64,000 nt of DNA from Candidatus Coprenecus pullistercoris (lineage in GTDB: Bacteria; Bacteroidota; Bacteroidia; Bacteroidales; UBA932), in NCBI GenBank assembly GCA_019116965.1, contig DXAT01000060.1, positions 1-64,000 of the forward strand. Direction: 5' to 3'. The notes under the pieces are model-generated. The model searched no databases and was not told the origin of the DNA. It saw nothing but the letters and a program-made list of their open reading frames with translations. The position numbers were made by a program, and so were the translations under genes. This document shows, one piece after another, positions 50,128 to 58,343 of this stretch (positions are counted from its first letter, which is position 1; each line of letters opens with the position of its first letter).

Positions 50128-51210
50128 ATGAGCACACTTTTAACCCGGGGCCTCATCAGGGCCGCAGCGGCGTCTGCCGTCATATTCACCGTACTATGCA
50201 CATCGATAACCAATGCCCGCGCGCAGCAGGGCACCGTGCCGCCAGACAGCAGGAACTTTTCCTCCGCCAACTGGTATCTGTCGGTGATGGGAGGCGAACA
50301 GATTCTGCTCAAAGGCAGCGCCTCAGGCAAATATTTCGTCGGTAAGATACACGGAGGCACCTGGTTCGACTCCTGGTCCGGACTCAGGTTCAACTTCCAG
50401 GCCGGCATGAAACGCCTCGGCATGAACAGTTCCTCGCGATACTACAGTTTCGGAGCCGATTACAATCTCAATCTGGTACGGCTGTTCAACCCCAGGTCCT
50501 ACGACCCCGAAAGCCCGTTCTCGTTCAGCTTCTCCGCCGGTCCGTCCATGAACTTCGTACGGTATCCGTACCACGGCTGCGAATACACCCCGGCCGTGTC
50601 GCTCAACATCGGAGCGCAGATGGGCTACGACTTCTCACCGAGATGGGGCATCTACGCCGAGGTCATGTCATATACGATGGAGAGATTCTATACTCCCGGA
50701 TTCAATCTGTTCTTCGGCTTCGACTGCTCCATAGGCGTACGGTTCAGGATCACACCGCACAAGTACGGACACAGGGACAGCGACAGGCAGTACTACGAGT
50801 CACGCATCGAGGAGCTCTCCCGCCGGGTAAAGGAATTGGAAAGGCGTATGGAGAAGGAAGATGAGGACAGGCAGGTGATTATCGCGCCTGAGACCGAGGA
50901 CCTCTCCATAGACATCTACTTCGACGAGTTCAGCACATTCATCAGCCAGGAACAGCGCAGGAAGATTGACGGCATAGGCCAGTGGATGAGCGAGAACCCG
51001 GATTTCAATGTGAGAATAATCGTATTCAGCGACAATCTGGCGGACCGGAAGGCAGGCGAACGGCTCATGCACGGCAGGGCCGAGGTACTCGAGAAGCTTC
51101 TCGTGGACAAATACGGAATCGACCCGGAACGCATCGAGTCATTCTGCTCTGAAGAGGCAGGATACCGCAACTTCACCGGATGCAATGCCAGAATAATCTT
51201 TTTAAGATAG
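50128..51210 (+). CDS. Outer-membrane barrel protein with coiled coil and OmpA C-terminal domain, upstream of gldL/gldM
   Basis: The ATG at 50128 gives 360 residues; a longer frame from 50080 would cover the promoter. A signal peptide ends near SITNARAQ. Residues about 40-215 alternate in the manner of an outer-membrane beta barrel (many Tyr/Phe/Gly strands). Residues about 220-250 form a charged coiled coil (RIEELSRRVKELERRMEKE). Residues about 265-360 are an OmpA-type peptidoglycan-binding domain with conserved Asp and Arg (VFSDNLADRKAGERLMHGRAEVLEKLL). It precedes gldL by 14 bases, the place held by GldK in a standard type IX locus. Probable outer-membrane partner of the motor (inference). 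Confidence 0.82.
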   Translation: MSTLLTRGLIRAAAASAVIFTVLCTSITNARAQQGTVPPDSRNFSSANWYLSVMGGEQILLKGSASGKYFVGKIHGGTWFDSWSGLRFNFQAGMKRLGMNSSSRYYSFGADYNLNLVRLFNPRSYDPESPFSFSFSAGPSMNFVRYPYHGCEYTPAVSLNIGAQMGYDFSPRWGIYAEVMSYTMERFYTPGFNLFFGFDCSIGVRFRITPHKYGHRDSDRQYYESRIEELSRRVKELERRMEKEDEDRQVIIAPETEDLSIDIYFDEFSTFISQEQRRKIDGIGQWMSENPDFNVRIIVFSDNLADRKAGERLMHGRAEVLEKLLVDKYGIDPERIESFCSEEAGYRNFTGCNARIIFLR

Positions 51211-51224
51211 CAAGACAGAGAGCC

Positions 51225-51737
51225 ATGAATCTGAAAAAATTCCTCAAGAGCAATGCAGGCAGGAAATTCTACAATTTCGCATACTGCTGGGGAGCCTGTC
51301 TGGTAATCCTCGGCGCCGTATTCAAGATAGCGCACATGCCTTTCGACAGCGTGCTGCTGATGGTGGGCCTCTTCACTGAGGTTTTCATATTCTTCATATC
51401 AGGTTTCGACACCCCGGACGAAATCTACGAATGGGAGAAGGTCTTCCCTCAGTTGAAAAAGTCCGGAGAGGGAGGCAAGGGCACCGCCCAGGACGCCGTC
51501 GAACTCGCCCGGAAACAATATATGCAGGGACTTGAGACCATGAGGGAACGCGTGGACAGCCTCAACCGCATATATCTGGAACAGGAGGAGCGCATGAAGG
51601 CCGTCAGCGGCTCCATTGACCCCGGGACCATGGCCAGGATGAAAGAAGAGACCGCGAGGATGACCCGCCTGCTGGAAGAGCTCAATTCCAGATACAGCGA
51701 CATGCTCGACGCCTTGGGAACCAAACGCGGAAAATAA
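51225..51737 (+). CDS. gldL: GldL/PorL-like inner-membrane motor subunit
   Basis: 170 residues from the ATG at 51225. FLKSNAGRKFYNFAYCWGAC, a first helix at about 17-35, FKIAHMPFDS and a second helix at about 42-60 with GLFTEVFIFFISGF match GldL. Glu52 within helix 2 is the residue required for proton use in GldL/PorL. A coiled coil at about 95-160 completes it. It is shorter than typical GldL (about 215 residues). The TAATG overlap couples it to gldM. GldL forms the pentamer around a GldM dimer in the type IX secretion and gliding motor. Confidence 0.88.
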   Translation: MNLKKFLKSNAGRKFYNFAYCWGACLVILGAVFKIAHMPFDSVLLMVGLFTEVFIFFISGFDTPDEIYEWEKVFPQLKKSGEGGKGTAQDAVELARKQYMQGLETMRERVDSLNRIYLEQEERMKAVSGSIDPGTMARMKEETARMTRLLEELNSRYSDMLDALGTKRGK

Positions 51738-53077
51738 TGGCAGGATACAGACTACCTCCGCGTCAGAAGATGATAAACTTGGTTTACATCATTCTGATCG
51801 CAATGCTCGCCATCAATATCTCCGCCGATACTCTCGACACATACTCCCTTTTAGACAGAGGGCTGAAAACGCGTATCGGACAGATGCATTCTTTCAGCGG
51901 CAGTCTCCGCTCGGACATCGCCAAGGCACATCCGGCTACGGACAGCGCCATGATAAGGATAGATTCTATGACCAATGACCTACTCGCATACATCGACGGT
52001 CTCAAGGAGGACATCGCAAGGGCTGCTGACAAGAAAAAATACATCTCCGCCGACTCGCTCAGGAACATGGAAGAGCTCAACGCCGTCCCGGATGTGATGC
52101 TCTCAGCCGTCAACCCGAGAGGCGCCATACTGCGGGAGCGGCTCACCGCATACCGCGACACCCTCCTCGCCTCTGTCTCCGACCCGGATGTCCGCAGTCT
52201 CATCTCCTCCTGCCTGAGCATAGAGCACGACCGCAGGCTCACCTCCTGGGAGAAAGCCACATTCACCAGCATGCCGGCCATAGGTGGCATGGTGTATCTC
52301 AACACCCTGAAGGAAAACATACTCATATCGCAGACCGAAGCTTTCCGCGACATAGCCTTCTCCGTCATCTCCAGGCAGCGCAGCTCCGGGCCGGACACTG
52401 CCGGGACCGAGTCCAGATATGTGCTCATCAACAGCGACCAGAAAATAGTGGACAAGGACGGAACCATCGAAGTGCCCGTGGTCAGCGCATATCCCTACAT
52501 GGAGCGGATACTGTACTCGGAATATGACAATCCAGTCGAGATCATGGCCATAGGCATCATGCCCGATGCCATAGACTACCGGGTGGAGGGAGGCAGCGGC
52601 GGACTCAGGCACGGAAGGTACTACATCTGCCCCGATGCCGGAAGCTCCCGGGTACGCCTGCACATGAGCTGCGTCCGCAACGGAGAGAGGAAAGACCTCG
52701 GTTCCCAGACTTTCAGGGTAAAGCCGCTTCCGACTCCCTCGCCCTACATACTCCTGCAGGGCGGAGACAGATACACCGGCAATGTCCCTGTAGAGAAAAG
52801 CCGCATCGCTTCCGCCTTCAGAATAGGAGCAGGAATCTCTGAGCCGGTCGCCATCGACTATCAGGTCATCCGTTTCGAGACCGTGCTTATCCGAAGCGGC
52901 AACAAGGACATCATGTCCGCCGCATCCGACGGTCCGGAGCTCACAGACGCGCAGAAAAAACTTCTTCTGTCAGCGGAGAACGGAGACAAGATATACTTCA
53001 CCGGCATCACCGTCCGCAGTCCGAAGGGCAGCGCCACCTACGAGCTTCCTCCGGTCAGCGCCCCCGTATACGAATAA
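51737..53077 (+). CDS. gldM: GldM/PorM-like motor subunit
   Basis: 446 residues, somewhat shorter than typical GldM (about 510). The N-terminal PPRQKMINLVYIILIAMLAINIS block is the cytosolic stub and single membrane helix of GldM, followed by a long periplasmic region of several domains (helical about 35-220, then beta-rich). It would sit as a dimer inside the GldL ring and transmit rotation across the periplasm. No gldK or gldN and no SprA/PorV-type genes are in the window; the following genes are fimbrillin-like. Start fixed by the TAATG junction with gldL. Confidence 0.87.
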   Translation: MAGYRLPPRQKMINLVYIILIAMLAINISADTLDTYSLLDRGLKTRIGQMHSFSGSLRSDIAKAHPATDSAMIRIDSMTNDLLAYIDGLKEDIARAADKKKYISADSLRNMEELNAVPDVMLSAVNPRGAILRERLTAYRDTLLASVSDPDVRSLISSCLSIEHDRRLTSWEKATFTSMPAIGGMVYLNTLKENILISQTEAFRDIAFSVISRQRSSGPDTAGTESRYVLINSDQKIVDKDGTIEVPVVSAYPYMERILYSEYDNPVEIMAIGIMPDAIDYRVEGGSGGLRHGRYYICPDAGSSRVRLHMSCVRNGERKDLGSQTFRVKPLPTPSPYILLQGGDRYTGNVPVEKSRIASAFRIGAGISEPVAIDYQVIRFETVLIRSGNKDIMSAASDGPELTDAQKKLLLSAENGDKIYFTGITVRSPKGSATYELPPVSAPVYE

Positions 53078-53078
53078 A

Positions 53079-53110
53079 TTTGGACTTCTCGGTAAAGTTT
53101 CATAACTTGC
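53079..53110 (+). promoter_or_regulatory. Promoter before the OmpA/DUF3575 gene: TTTG and TAACTTGC
   Basis: TTTG at 53079-53082 and TAACTTGC at 53103-53110 are 20 bases apart, the same pair as upstream of the hydrogenase operon. The ATG at 53152 is 41 bases downstream. It lies inside the inverted repeat at 53092-53139. Confidence 0.45.
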
Positions 53111-53139
53111 AGACAATTAAACTTATTATGAAACTTTAC
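53092..53139 (+). repeat. Perfect 14-base inverted repeat around the internal promoter
   Basis: GTAAAGTTTCATAA (53092-53105) is matched by its exact reverse complement TTATGAAACTTTAC (53126-53139) with 20 bases between. The left arm covers the first bases of the -7 box and the right arm lies after the expected transcription start. No T-run follows, so it is not a classic terminator. It could be an operator for a dimeric regulator. A six-residue open frame (MKLYNH) starts in the right arm. Confidence 0.75.
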
Positions 53140-53151
53140 AATCACTGACAG

Positions 53152-54429
53152 ATGAGCTTGAACTATCATTTCCGAACCCTTTTCACGGCGGTTCTCGGGA
53201 TGATGATGTGCTCTGTGCCACCGGCATCAGGTGCCGGTGACGGTTCATTGCATCATACCATCACCACCGCCACAGACTCAATGTCCGTCTACTTCCATTA
53301 CGGAGACTCCGATGTCAGCCTGCGCATCAGCGAAGACCCTGCGGTGATGGAGGAGTTCCTGAGCATCCTGCGGCAGACCCACGCCTCAGGACAGCTCAGA
53401 CAGATTGAGATATGCGCCTGGTCATGTCCTGCCGGAGACTTCAGTACCTCTCAGAGAATAGCCAGACAGAGAGCACGGAATCTGGCCGACTACATCACCG
53501 CCCGCTCAGACATCCCCTCCGATATGATCAGTATCAAGGAGACCGGAATCGGATGGGAAGAGCTTGCCGCCTTAGTGGAGGCAGATCCCGATGTCCCCGG
53601 ACGCGAGACCGTCCTCGGGATTCTCGTAAACACCGATGTCTGGATCTTCGACAGTCAGAACAGGGTCGTGGACGGCCGCAAGAGACAGCTTATGAATGTA
53701 GCCGGAGGACGCAGCTGGTGGTATATGCGCGAGCATCTCTTCCCCAAGATCCGCCTGGCAGAGGCTCTCGTCCTGAGTGAGAAACCAGTCGAGGATACAG
53801 ACAGCGTGATGACCTCCCTGCCGGATACCACGACTGTTCCACCCGTCACACCTCAGGACACAGTCATCACCGACACCGCGCTGACGGTGCCTGCGGAGCC
53901 GGTCATCGTTCCGGAGAACGCAGCAGACGAGTTCACATGGGACGGCTCGAAAGTACTGCTGAAGACCAACATACCTTTCTGGGCCATAGTCGTGCCCAAC
54001 CTCGGAGTCGAAGTCAGGCTGGCCGACCACTGGTCTCTCGACATACCGGTATACTACAGTCCGTTCACGGTAGACCGCTGCTACAGGTTCAGGACATTCA
54101 CGATGCAGCCCGGCGTAAGATACTGGCTCAATCCGGCCATGAGGGGACACTTTTTCGGAGTACATCTCACAGGCGGAGCGTTCAATATCTCCGTCAATGA
54201 CCGCGAAAGATTCCAGGACACCGACGGTGTATGGGGTGCCGGCGTGGACTACGGTTATGCGCTTCCATTCAACGAGCACTGGGGCATGGAATTCAATATC
54301 GGTGCCGGCTATATGTGGACGCGCTACCAGACTTTCTACAACATCGACAACGGGGCCGCCTACAGCACCGGCATCAAGAACTATTTCGGAATCACCCGTC
54401 TGGGCATATCTCTAATATATAAATTATAG
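53152..54429 (+). CDS. OmpA-like/DUF3575 fusion outer-membrane protein
   Basis: 425 residues with a signal peptide (cut near PPASGAG). Residues about 60-200 hold an OmpA-like fold (CAWSCPAGDFSTSQRIARQRARN) and the block RQLMNVAGGRSWWYMREHLFP, shared with the left-edge protein. A Pro/Thr/Val-rich linker spans about 215-260. Residues about 268-425 are a DUF3575 barrel (LLKTNIPFWAIVVPNLGVEV) ending in ISLIYKL. It combines in one protein what is split into two genes at 38679-40776. A likely outer-membrane base for the two lipoproteins downstream. Confidence 0.85.
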   Translation: MSLNYHFRTLFTAVLGMMMCSVPPASGAGDGSLHHTITTATDSMSVYFHYGDSDVSLRISEDPAVMEEFLSILRQTHASGQLRQIEICAWSCPAGDFSTSQRIARQRARNLADYITARSDIPSDMISIKETGIGWEELAALVEADPDVPGRETVLGILVNTDVWIFDSQNRVVDGRKRQLMNVAGGRSWWYMREHLFPKIRLAEALVLSEKPVEDTDSVMTSLPDTTTVPPVTPQDTVITDTALTVPAEPVIVPENAADEFTWDGSKVLLKTNIPFWAIVVPNLGVEVRLADHWSLDIPVYYSPFTVDRCYRFRTFTMQPGVRYWLNPAMRGHFFGVHLTGGAFNISVNDRERFQDTDGVWGAGVDYGYALPFNEHWGMEFNIGAGYMWTRYQTFYNIDNGAAYSTGIKNYFGITRLGISLIYKL

Positions 54430-54434
54430 GAGGG
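54428..54434 (+). promoter_or_regulatory. Strong Shine-Dalgarno AGGAGGG
   Basis: AGGAGGG overlaps the TAG stop of the preceding gene and sits 6 bases before the ATG at 54441. Canonical Shine-Dalgarno sequences are uncommon in Bacteroidota, and nothing as strong was noticed at the neighbouring genes. Confidence 0.6.
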
Positions 54435-54440
54435 TCAAGT

Positions 54441-55448
54441 ATGGACAGAATATCACGATTCACATCAGTTCTGACGGCCGCAGGCATTATCCCGGCCATA
54501 CTCCTGCTTGCCGCGGGATGCGTTCACGAGTATCCTGAGGAAAACGCCGCTGTCGACCCGACCGAGATTGCGCTCAATATCGGACTCAGCACACCCGCAC
54601 CTCTGACGCAGAGCCCGTCCGGATATGTTTATTTCACAGCCTGGCTCTACAAAGGAGACAATACCGGGACGCCTGTCGCATGCTACACCGCCTCAGCGGC
54701 ACGCGGCTCCGACGGCATCGCCTCCGTCAGCTTCGATGCATCGCTGCACGCCGGAAAGTACACCTTGGCCGTATTTGCGGCAAGCTCTCCCGACAGCACA
54801 GGAGATGGCTGCGTCTACGATGTGTCCGACCTCAGCGGCATAGTCTTCAAGGACAATGCCTACACCGGGTCAGACGACCTGAAGGAATGCTATGACCTGC
54901 GCATGGAGATAGACCTCCCCTATGACAGATGGTTCGGCACCGACTCCGTAGAAGGTATCCTCGAATACCCTGTAGGACGGGTAGAGATCATATCGGAGGA
55001 CGCGGCCGAATTCGCCACGAAGCAGCTTGCAGGCAGACTTGACGCTGTCCCGGAAGTTCTCAGCGACGAGTTCTGGCAGGCCTACCGGATACGCTGGGAC
55101 TATGCACTGTACAGCCCCGTAGGCTACAATGCCGTAACCGGTGTGCCCAACCTCACCGACACAGGTGTAGGCTTCCTTACTGACCTCACTCCGATTTCTG
55201 AGGACGAGACCCATTTGGGATTTGACTATATCTTCGTCAACGGAGAATCCACCACCGTCAACATCTCGCTCAGCCTCTACGAACAGGCTACCGGAGAGCG
55301 CATCAATACATATTCCGGCATCAAGGCCGATATTTACAAGGGCCGCGTCACCGTCATCCGCGGGGACTACCTCACCACAGAGCAGGGCTCCGGCGTCGGC
55401 ATCGATCCCGGTTTCGAGGATGACATAGAAATCGTCCTCCCCGATTAG
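54441..55448 (+). CDS. DUF6562-like fimbrillin-type lipoprotein (shorter)
   Basis: 335 residues with a lipobox (LLLAAGCVHEY, Cys near 29). The mature protein has the fimbrillin-like plan: ALNIGLSTPAPLTQSPSGY, LHAGKYTLAVFAASS, and a final RVTVIRGDYLTTEQ...GIDPGFEDDIEI block. That ending is shared with the N-terminal domain of the next protein (VRGNFLTKG, DINPGFNE), so the two are related. DUF6562 proteins occur in fimbrial loci of Bacteroidales. Probable anchor or base subunit of a surface fibre. Confidence 0.78.
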   Translation: MDRISRFTSVLTAAGIIPAILLLAAGCVHEYPEENAAVDPTEIALNIGLSTPAPLTQSPSGYVYFTAWLYKGDNTGTPVACYTASAARGSDGIASVSFDASLHAGKYTLAVFAASSPDSTGDGCVYDVSDLSGIVFKDNAYTGSDDLKECYDLRMEIDLPYDRWFGTDSVEGILEYPVGRVEIISEDAAEFATKQLAGRLDAVPEVLSDEFWQAYRIRWDYALYSPVGYNAVTGVPNLTDTGVGFLTDLTPISEDETHLGFDYIFVNGESTTVNISLSLYEQATGERINTYSGIKADIYKGRVTVIRGDYLTTEQGSGVGIDPGFEDDIEIVLPD

Positions 55449-55490
55449 AAACACTAACCTCAATTCATTAACATTTAATACCAAACGATC

Positions 55491-58166
55491 ATGAAAAACA
55501 GACTTTCGTTCATCCTGTTGCTTCTGGCGGCTCTGACAGTCAGCCTGTCATCCTGCCAGAGAGAGGAGGAGCTGTCCGGCACAGGACTTCCCTCCGATGT
55601 CACACTGTCAGTCGCCATCCCCAGCGGAATCAATGTTAAAAGCGCCGAGAACCCGGGTGACGGCACGCTTGTCAACCGCTGTATCCTCGAGATCTATGAG
55701 AACGGCACTCTCGTCGGAGAACCTCACTACGCCGACATTGCAGGTCTTCAGGCCACATTCTCTGTCCGTTTGGTGACAGGCCGCTCCTATGACTTCGTAT
55801 TCTGGGCTGACTGCGCCGAAGGCTCGGCAACCGAAGGATTCACCGATGTCTACTACAACACCGCTGACGGTCTTGCCGACATAACTCTCATCCCCGAGGC
55901 TTACATCAACAGCAATGACGGGATCGACGCATTCTACGGCAGCTACAACGAGACCATCGAAGAAGGCGGAGCACTCAGCTTTACCCTCTATCGTCCGTTC
56001 GGCCAGGTCAATCTCTACACTCTCGATGTCAATGCCCTGCCCGCAGGCACTGACCTCACAGGCGCTGTAGCGAGAGTAAGCTATGCCGAGATTCCCGCCG
56101 GCTTCAACGCCCTCGAGGAGACCATCAGTACCGAGCGCATAGCCATAGCTCCCGCTGAGTTCGCCGAGGTCAACTTCCCCGCAGTGGGCCAGGCGCCCGA
56201 GGATGGAGTACGCATCAGCTTCGACTACATCTTCGCATCCCCCAACGAGGACGAGACACTTGTCAACTTCACCCTTGAGCTCGACCAGAACGGTCAGGAG
56301 CTCTGCGCTGACTTCGAGGCTTCCAACATACCCGTACGCCGGAACTACCGTACCAATGTAAGGGGTAATTTCCTCACCAAGGGCATGGACATCACCGTCG
56401 ACATCAACCCCGGCTTCAACGAGCCTGACAACGAAGTGCTCATCGAGGACTCTGAAGTAGCCGACAACCTCGTAATCAACTCATTGGAATCTGCCGACAT
56501 CACCTACGACAGCTTCACCATCAACTACTCCTACACCTACGAAGGCACTGATCCCATTACCGAGACCGGAGTTTCCTACCGTCCAGCCGGCTCCGATGCC
56601 GAATACATCAGCGTGCCCGCCGAACTTGCCACCAACGCAGAGCCCGTAGAACTGTCCGTAACTGTCTACGGACTTGAGCCCGGCACCGAATACGAGATCG
56701 TATGCTACTTCGTCATCAACGGAGAGCGCCTCAACAGCGAGCCTGTCACAGTCGCCACAACCGAGGCTGTTGCCCCTGACTATGTACTTGTATTCGAGGG
56801 TATCACATTGCCTCAAAGCATAGCTTTCGAAGGCACCGGATCCTCTTTCCAGCAGTTATTCAACTATACATACCCCGACCAGGTTCCCGGCTTCGGATAC
56901 CTCTATTCAATAACCGGCCCTGAAGGATGGTTCGTCGATGCATTTGCCGGCACACTCACCATCTATCCCACAGCCAATGCCGTAGCATCAGGCGATATCA
57001 AGGCCGTCTTCACTTCCAGCGAGGAGGCCACTGAGGGTGAGCTTCTGAACGAGCAGGTGCTCTTCAATGTCTCCGTCGACCTGCCCGTAGAATACTTCTT
57101 TACGGTAGCGGATGTCACTTCCCCCGTCAGCTTCGAGGCCGCTCAGAGCCAGGTCTTCACATACACCACCAACACAGCTCAGGAGCTTGAGGGCATCACC
57201 GTCGCATTCACCGTTCCCGAAGGCTGGAGCGCAGATGCTGCTGACGGTTCCCTGACCGTCACAGCTCCCGCTGACGAGAACTCGGGAGTAGCCGAAGGTT
57301 CGGTCTCCGTCACATTCACCGATGCTGAAGGCGTCTCTGTCTACTCAGCCGACCTCTTCACCGTCAGCGTGACATTCTCCACCGGCGGCGGCGAGGACCC
57401 TGCCGGTCCCAATATCGGTGACTATTACTATTCCGACGGCACATGGAGCACGAACCTCAATGCAAGCAAGACAGTAGTCGGAGTCGTATTCTGGACTGGT
57501 GACCCCACCGCTAACGATTCCAAGCTCGCCGCTGACCATCCGGAGTGTACCAACGGCCTCGTAGTCGCCCTGAACGCAATCAACAATGTTGCCTGGGGCG
57601 TTACAAAATCAGGTGCAGACTGGATGCCTGATCCTGCTAACTGCGTCAGCATATGGGCAGAAAGCAATATCAGCTATGAGCAGTCACTTGCATTCAATCA
57701 AAATATAAGCTCTACACTCTCTGATGATCATTTAGCGTTGAATAGGAACAAACACGGATATGCCAATACTCAGACCCTCCTGGCATTTAATGAAGCCAAT
57801 CCGGATCTGGCGACTTTGGCCCAATACATTTCAACATATTCCACTTCTGCTCCTGAAGGAACAAGCGGATGGTTCATCCCCTCTGTCAACGAATTCACTT
57901 TATTCCTCAATCCGGAGAATGAGGCCGTCGCTCATTTCGGACCCTACTATAACGGCGAATCCTTTGACCATGTCGATAACCTGAGCACCCTTCTCCAGAA
58001 CGCAGGCGGAGCATCCCTTGCAGCCGACACATGGCTTTCAAATGAGGTATCCGTCGGAAGTACAAACAACGCACTGTTCGCTAAATATTGGAGAAATGAT
58101 GAGTACTGTTACAAGTCCAACTCGAAAGCAGACTCGTTTGACCTTCGTCTCATTCTGGCGTTCTGA
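55491..58166 (+). CDS. DUF6562-like large lipoprotein with Ig-like repeats and a C-terminal adhesin-type domain
   Basis: 891 residues with a lipobox (VSLSSCQREE). Residues about 30-310 form the DUF6562-like domain (VTLSVAIPSGINVKSAEN; RRNYRTNVRGNFL). Fibronectin/Ig-like domains follow at about 330-430, and two BACON/PKD-like repeats at about 430-640, each opening F...VTFE and ending AVFT or VTFT. The last about 240 residues (DYYYSDGTWSTN, GWFIPSVNEFTLFL) resemble the FISUMP-type C-terminal domains of tip adhesins. Terminator at 58213. Likely the distal, ligand-facing part of the second surface structure (inference). Confidence 0.8.
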   Translation: MKNRLSFILLLLAALTVSLSSCQREEELSGTGLPSDVTLSVAIPSGINVKSAENPGDGTLVNRCILEIYENGTLVGEPHYADIAGLQATFSVRLVTGRSYDFVFWADCAEGSATEGFTDVYYNTADGLADITLIPEAYINSNDGIDAFYGSYNETIEEGGALSFTLYRPFGQVNLYTLDVNALPAGTDLTGAVARVSYAEIPAGFNALEETISTERIAIAPAEFAEVNFPAVGQAPEDGVRISFDYIFASPNEDETLVNFTLELDQNGQELCADFEASNIPVRRNYRTNVRGNFLTKGMDITVDINPGFNEPDNEVLIEDSEVADNLVINSLESADITYDSFTINYSYTYEGTDPITETGVSYRPAGSDAEYISVPAELATNAEPVELSVTVYGLEPGTEYEIVCYFVINGERLNSEPVTVATTEAVAPDYVLVFEGITLPQSIAFEGTGSSFQQLFNYTYPDQVPGFGYLYSITGPEGWFVDAFAGTLTIYPTANAVASGDIKAVFTSSEEATEGELLNEQVLFNVSVDLPVEYFFTVADVTSPVSFEAAQSQVFTYTTNTAQELEGITVAFTVPEGWSADAADGSLTVTAPADENSGVAEGSVSVTFTDAEGVSVYSADLFTVSVTFSTGGGEDPAGPNIGDYYYSDGTWSTNLNASKTVVGVVFWTGDPTANDSKLAADHPECTNGLVVALNAINNVAWGVTKSGADWMPDPANCVSIWAESNISYEQSLAFNQNISSTLSDDHLALNRNKHGYANTQTLLAFNEANPDLATLAQYISTYSTSAPEGTSGWFIPSVNEFTLFLNPENEAVAHFGPYYNGESFDHVDNLSTLLQNAGGASLAADTWLSNEVSVGSTNNALFAKYWRNDEYCYKSNSKADSFDLRLILAF

Positions 58167-58212
58167 CATATGAGATATCAGCAGAGGCCCAAAGCCCCTG
58201 CACACACCATGG

Positions 58213-58245
58213 CACAGCAGCTTCCCGGCTGCTGTGTTTTTTTTC
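58213..58245 (+). terminator. Rho-independent terminator of the GldLM/DUF6562 region
   Basis: A perfect 9-base stem (CACAGCAGC, loop TTCCCG, GCTGCTGTG) is followed by eight T residues. Confidence 0.93.
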
Positions 58246-58279
58246 TCCGACAAGCAGACAGACGGGATGGAAGTGCCGC

Positions 58280-58317
58280 AAAAAAACAGCGCCGCGGTCC
58301 GATAAAGACCGCAGCGC
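58280..58317 (-). terminator. Rho-independent terminator of the lipoprotein pair
   Basis: On the minus strand GCGCTGCGGTC pairs with GACCGCGGCGC (one U-G pair) across a 7-base loop and is followed by seven T residues. It ends transcription 27 bases past the stop at 58344, facing the terminator at 58213-58245. Confidence 0.9.
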
Positions 58318-58343
58318 CGTTTGATTTTCAGGGAAAGCAGTTC

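Noticed and set aside
51225-53077. A complete type IX secretion locus
   Set aside because: Only GldL and GldM are present; the flanking genes are not GldK or GldN, and no type IX C-terminal signal was noticed in the proteins here.
53092-53139. Invertible phase-variation promoter
   Set aside because: Only 20 bases lie between the arms, far less than in known Bacteroides invertible promoters, and no recombinase gene is nearby.
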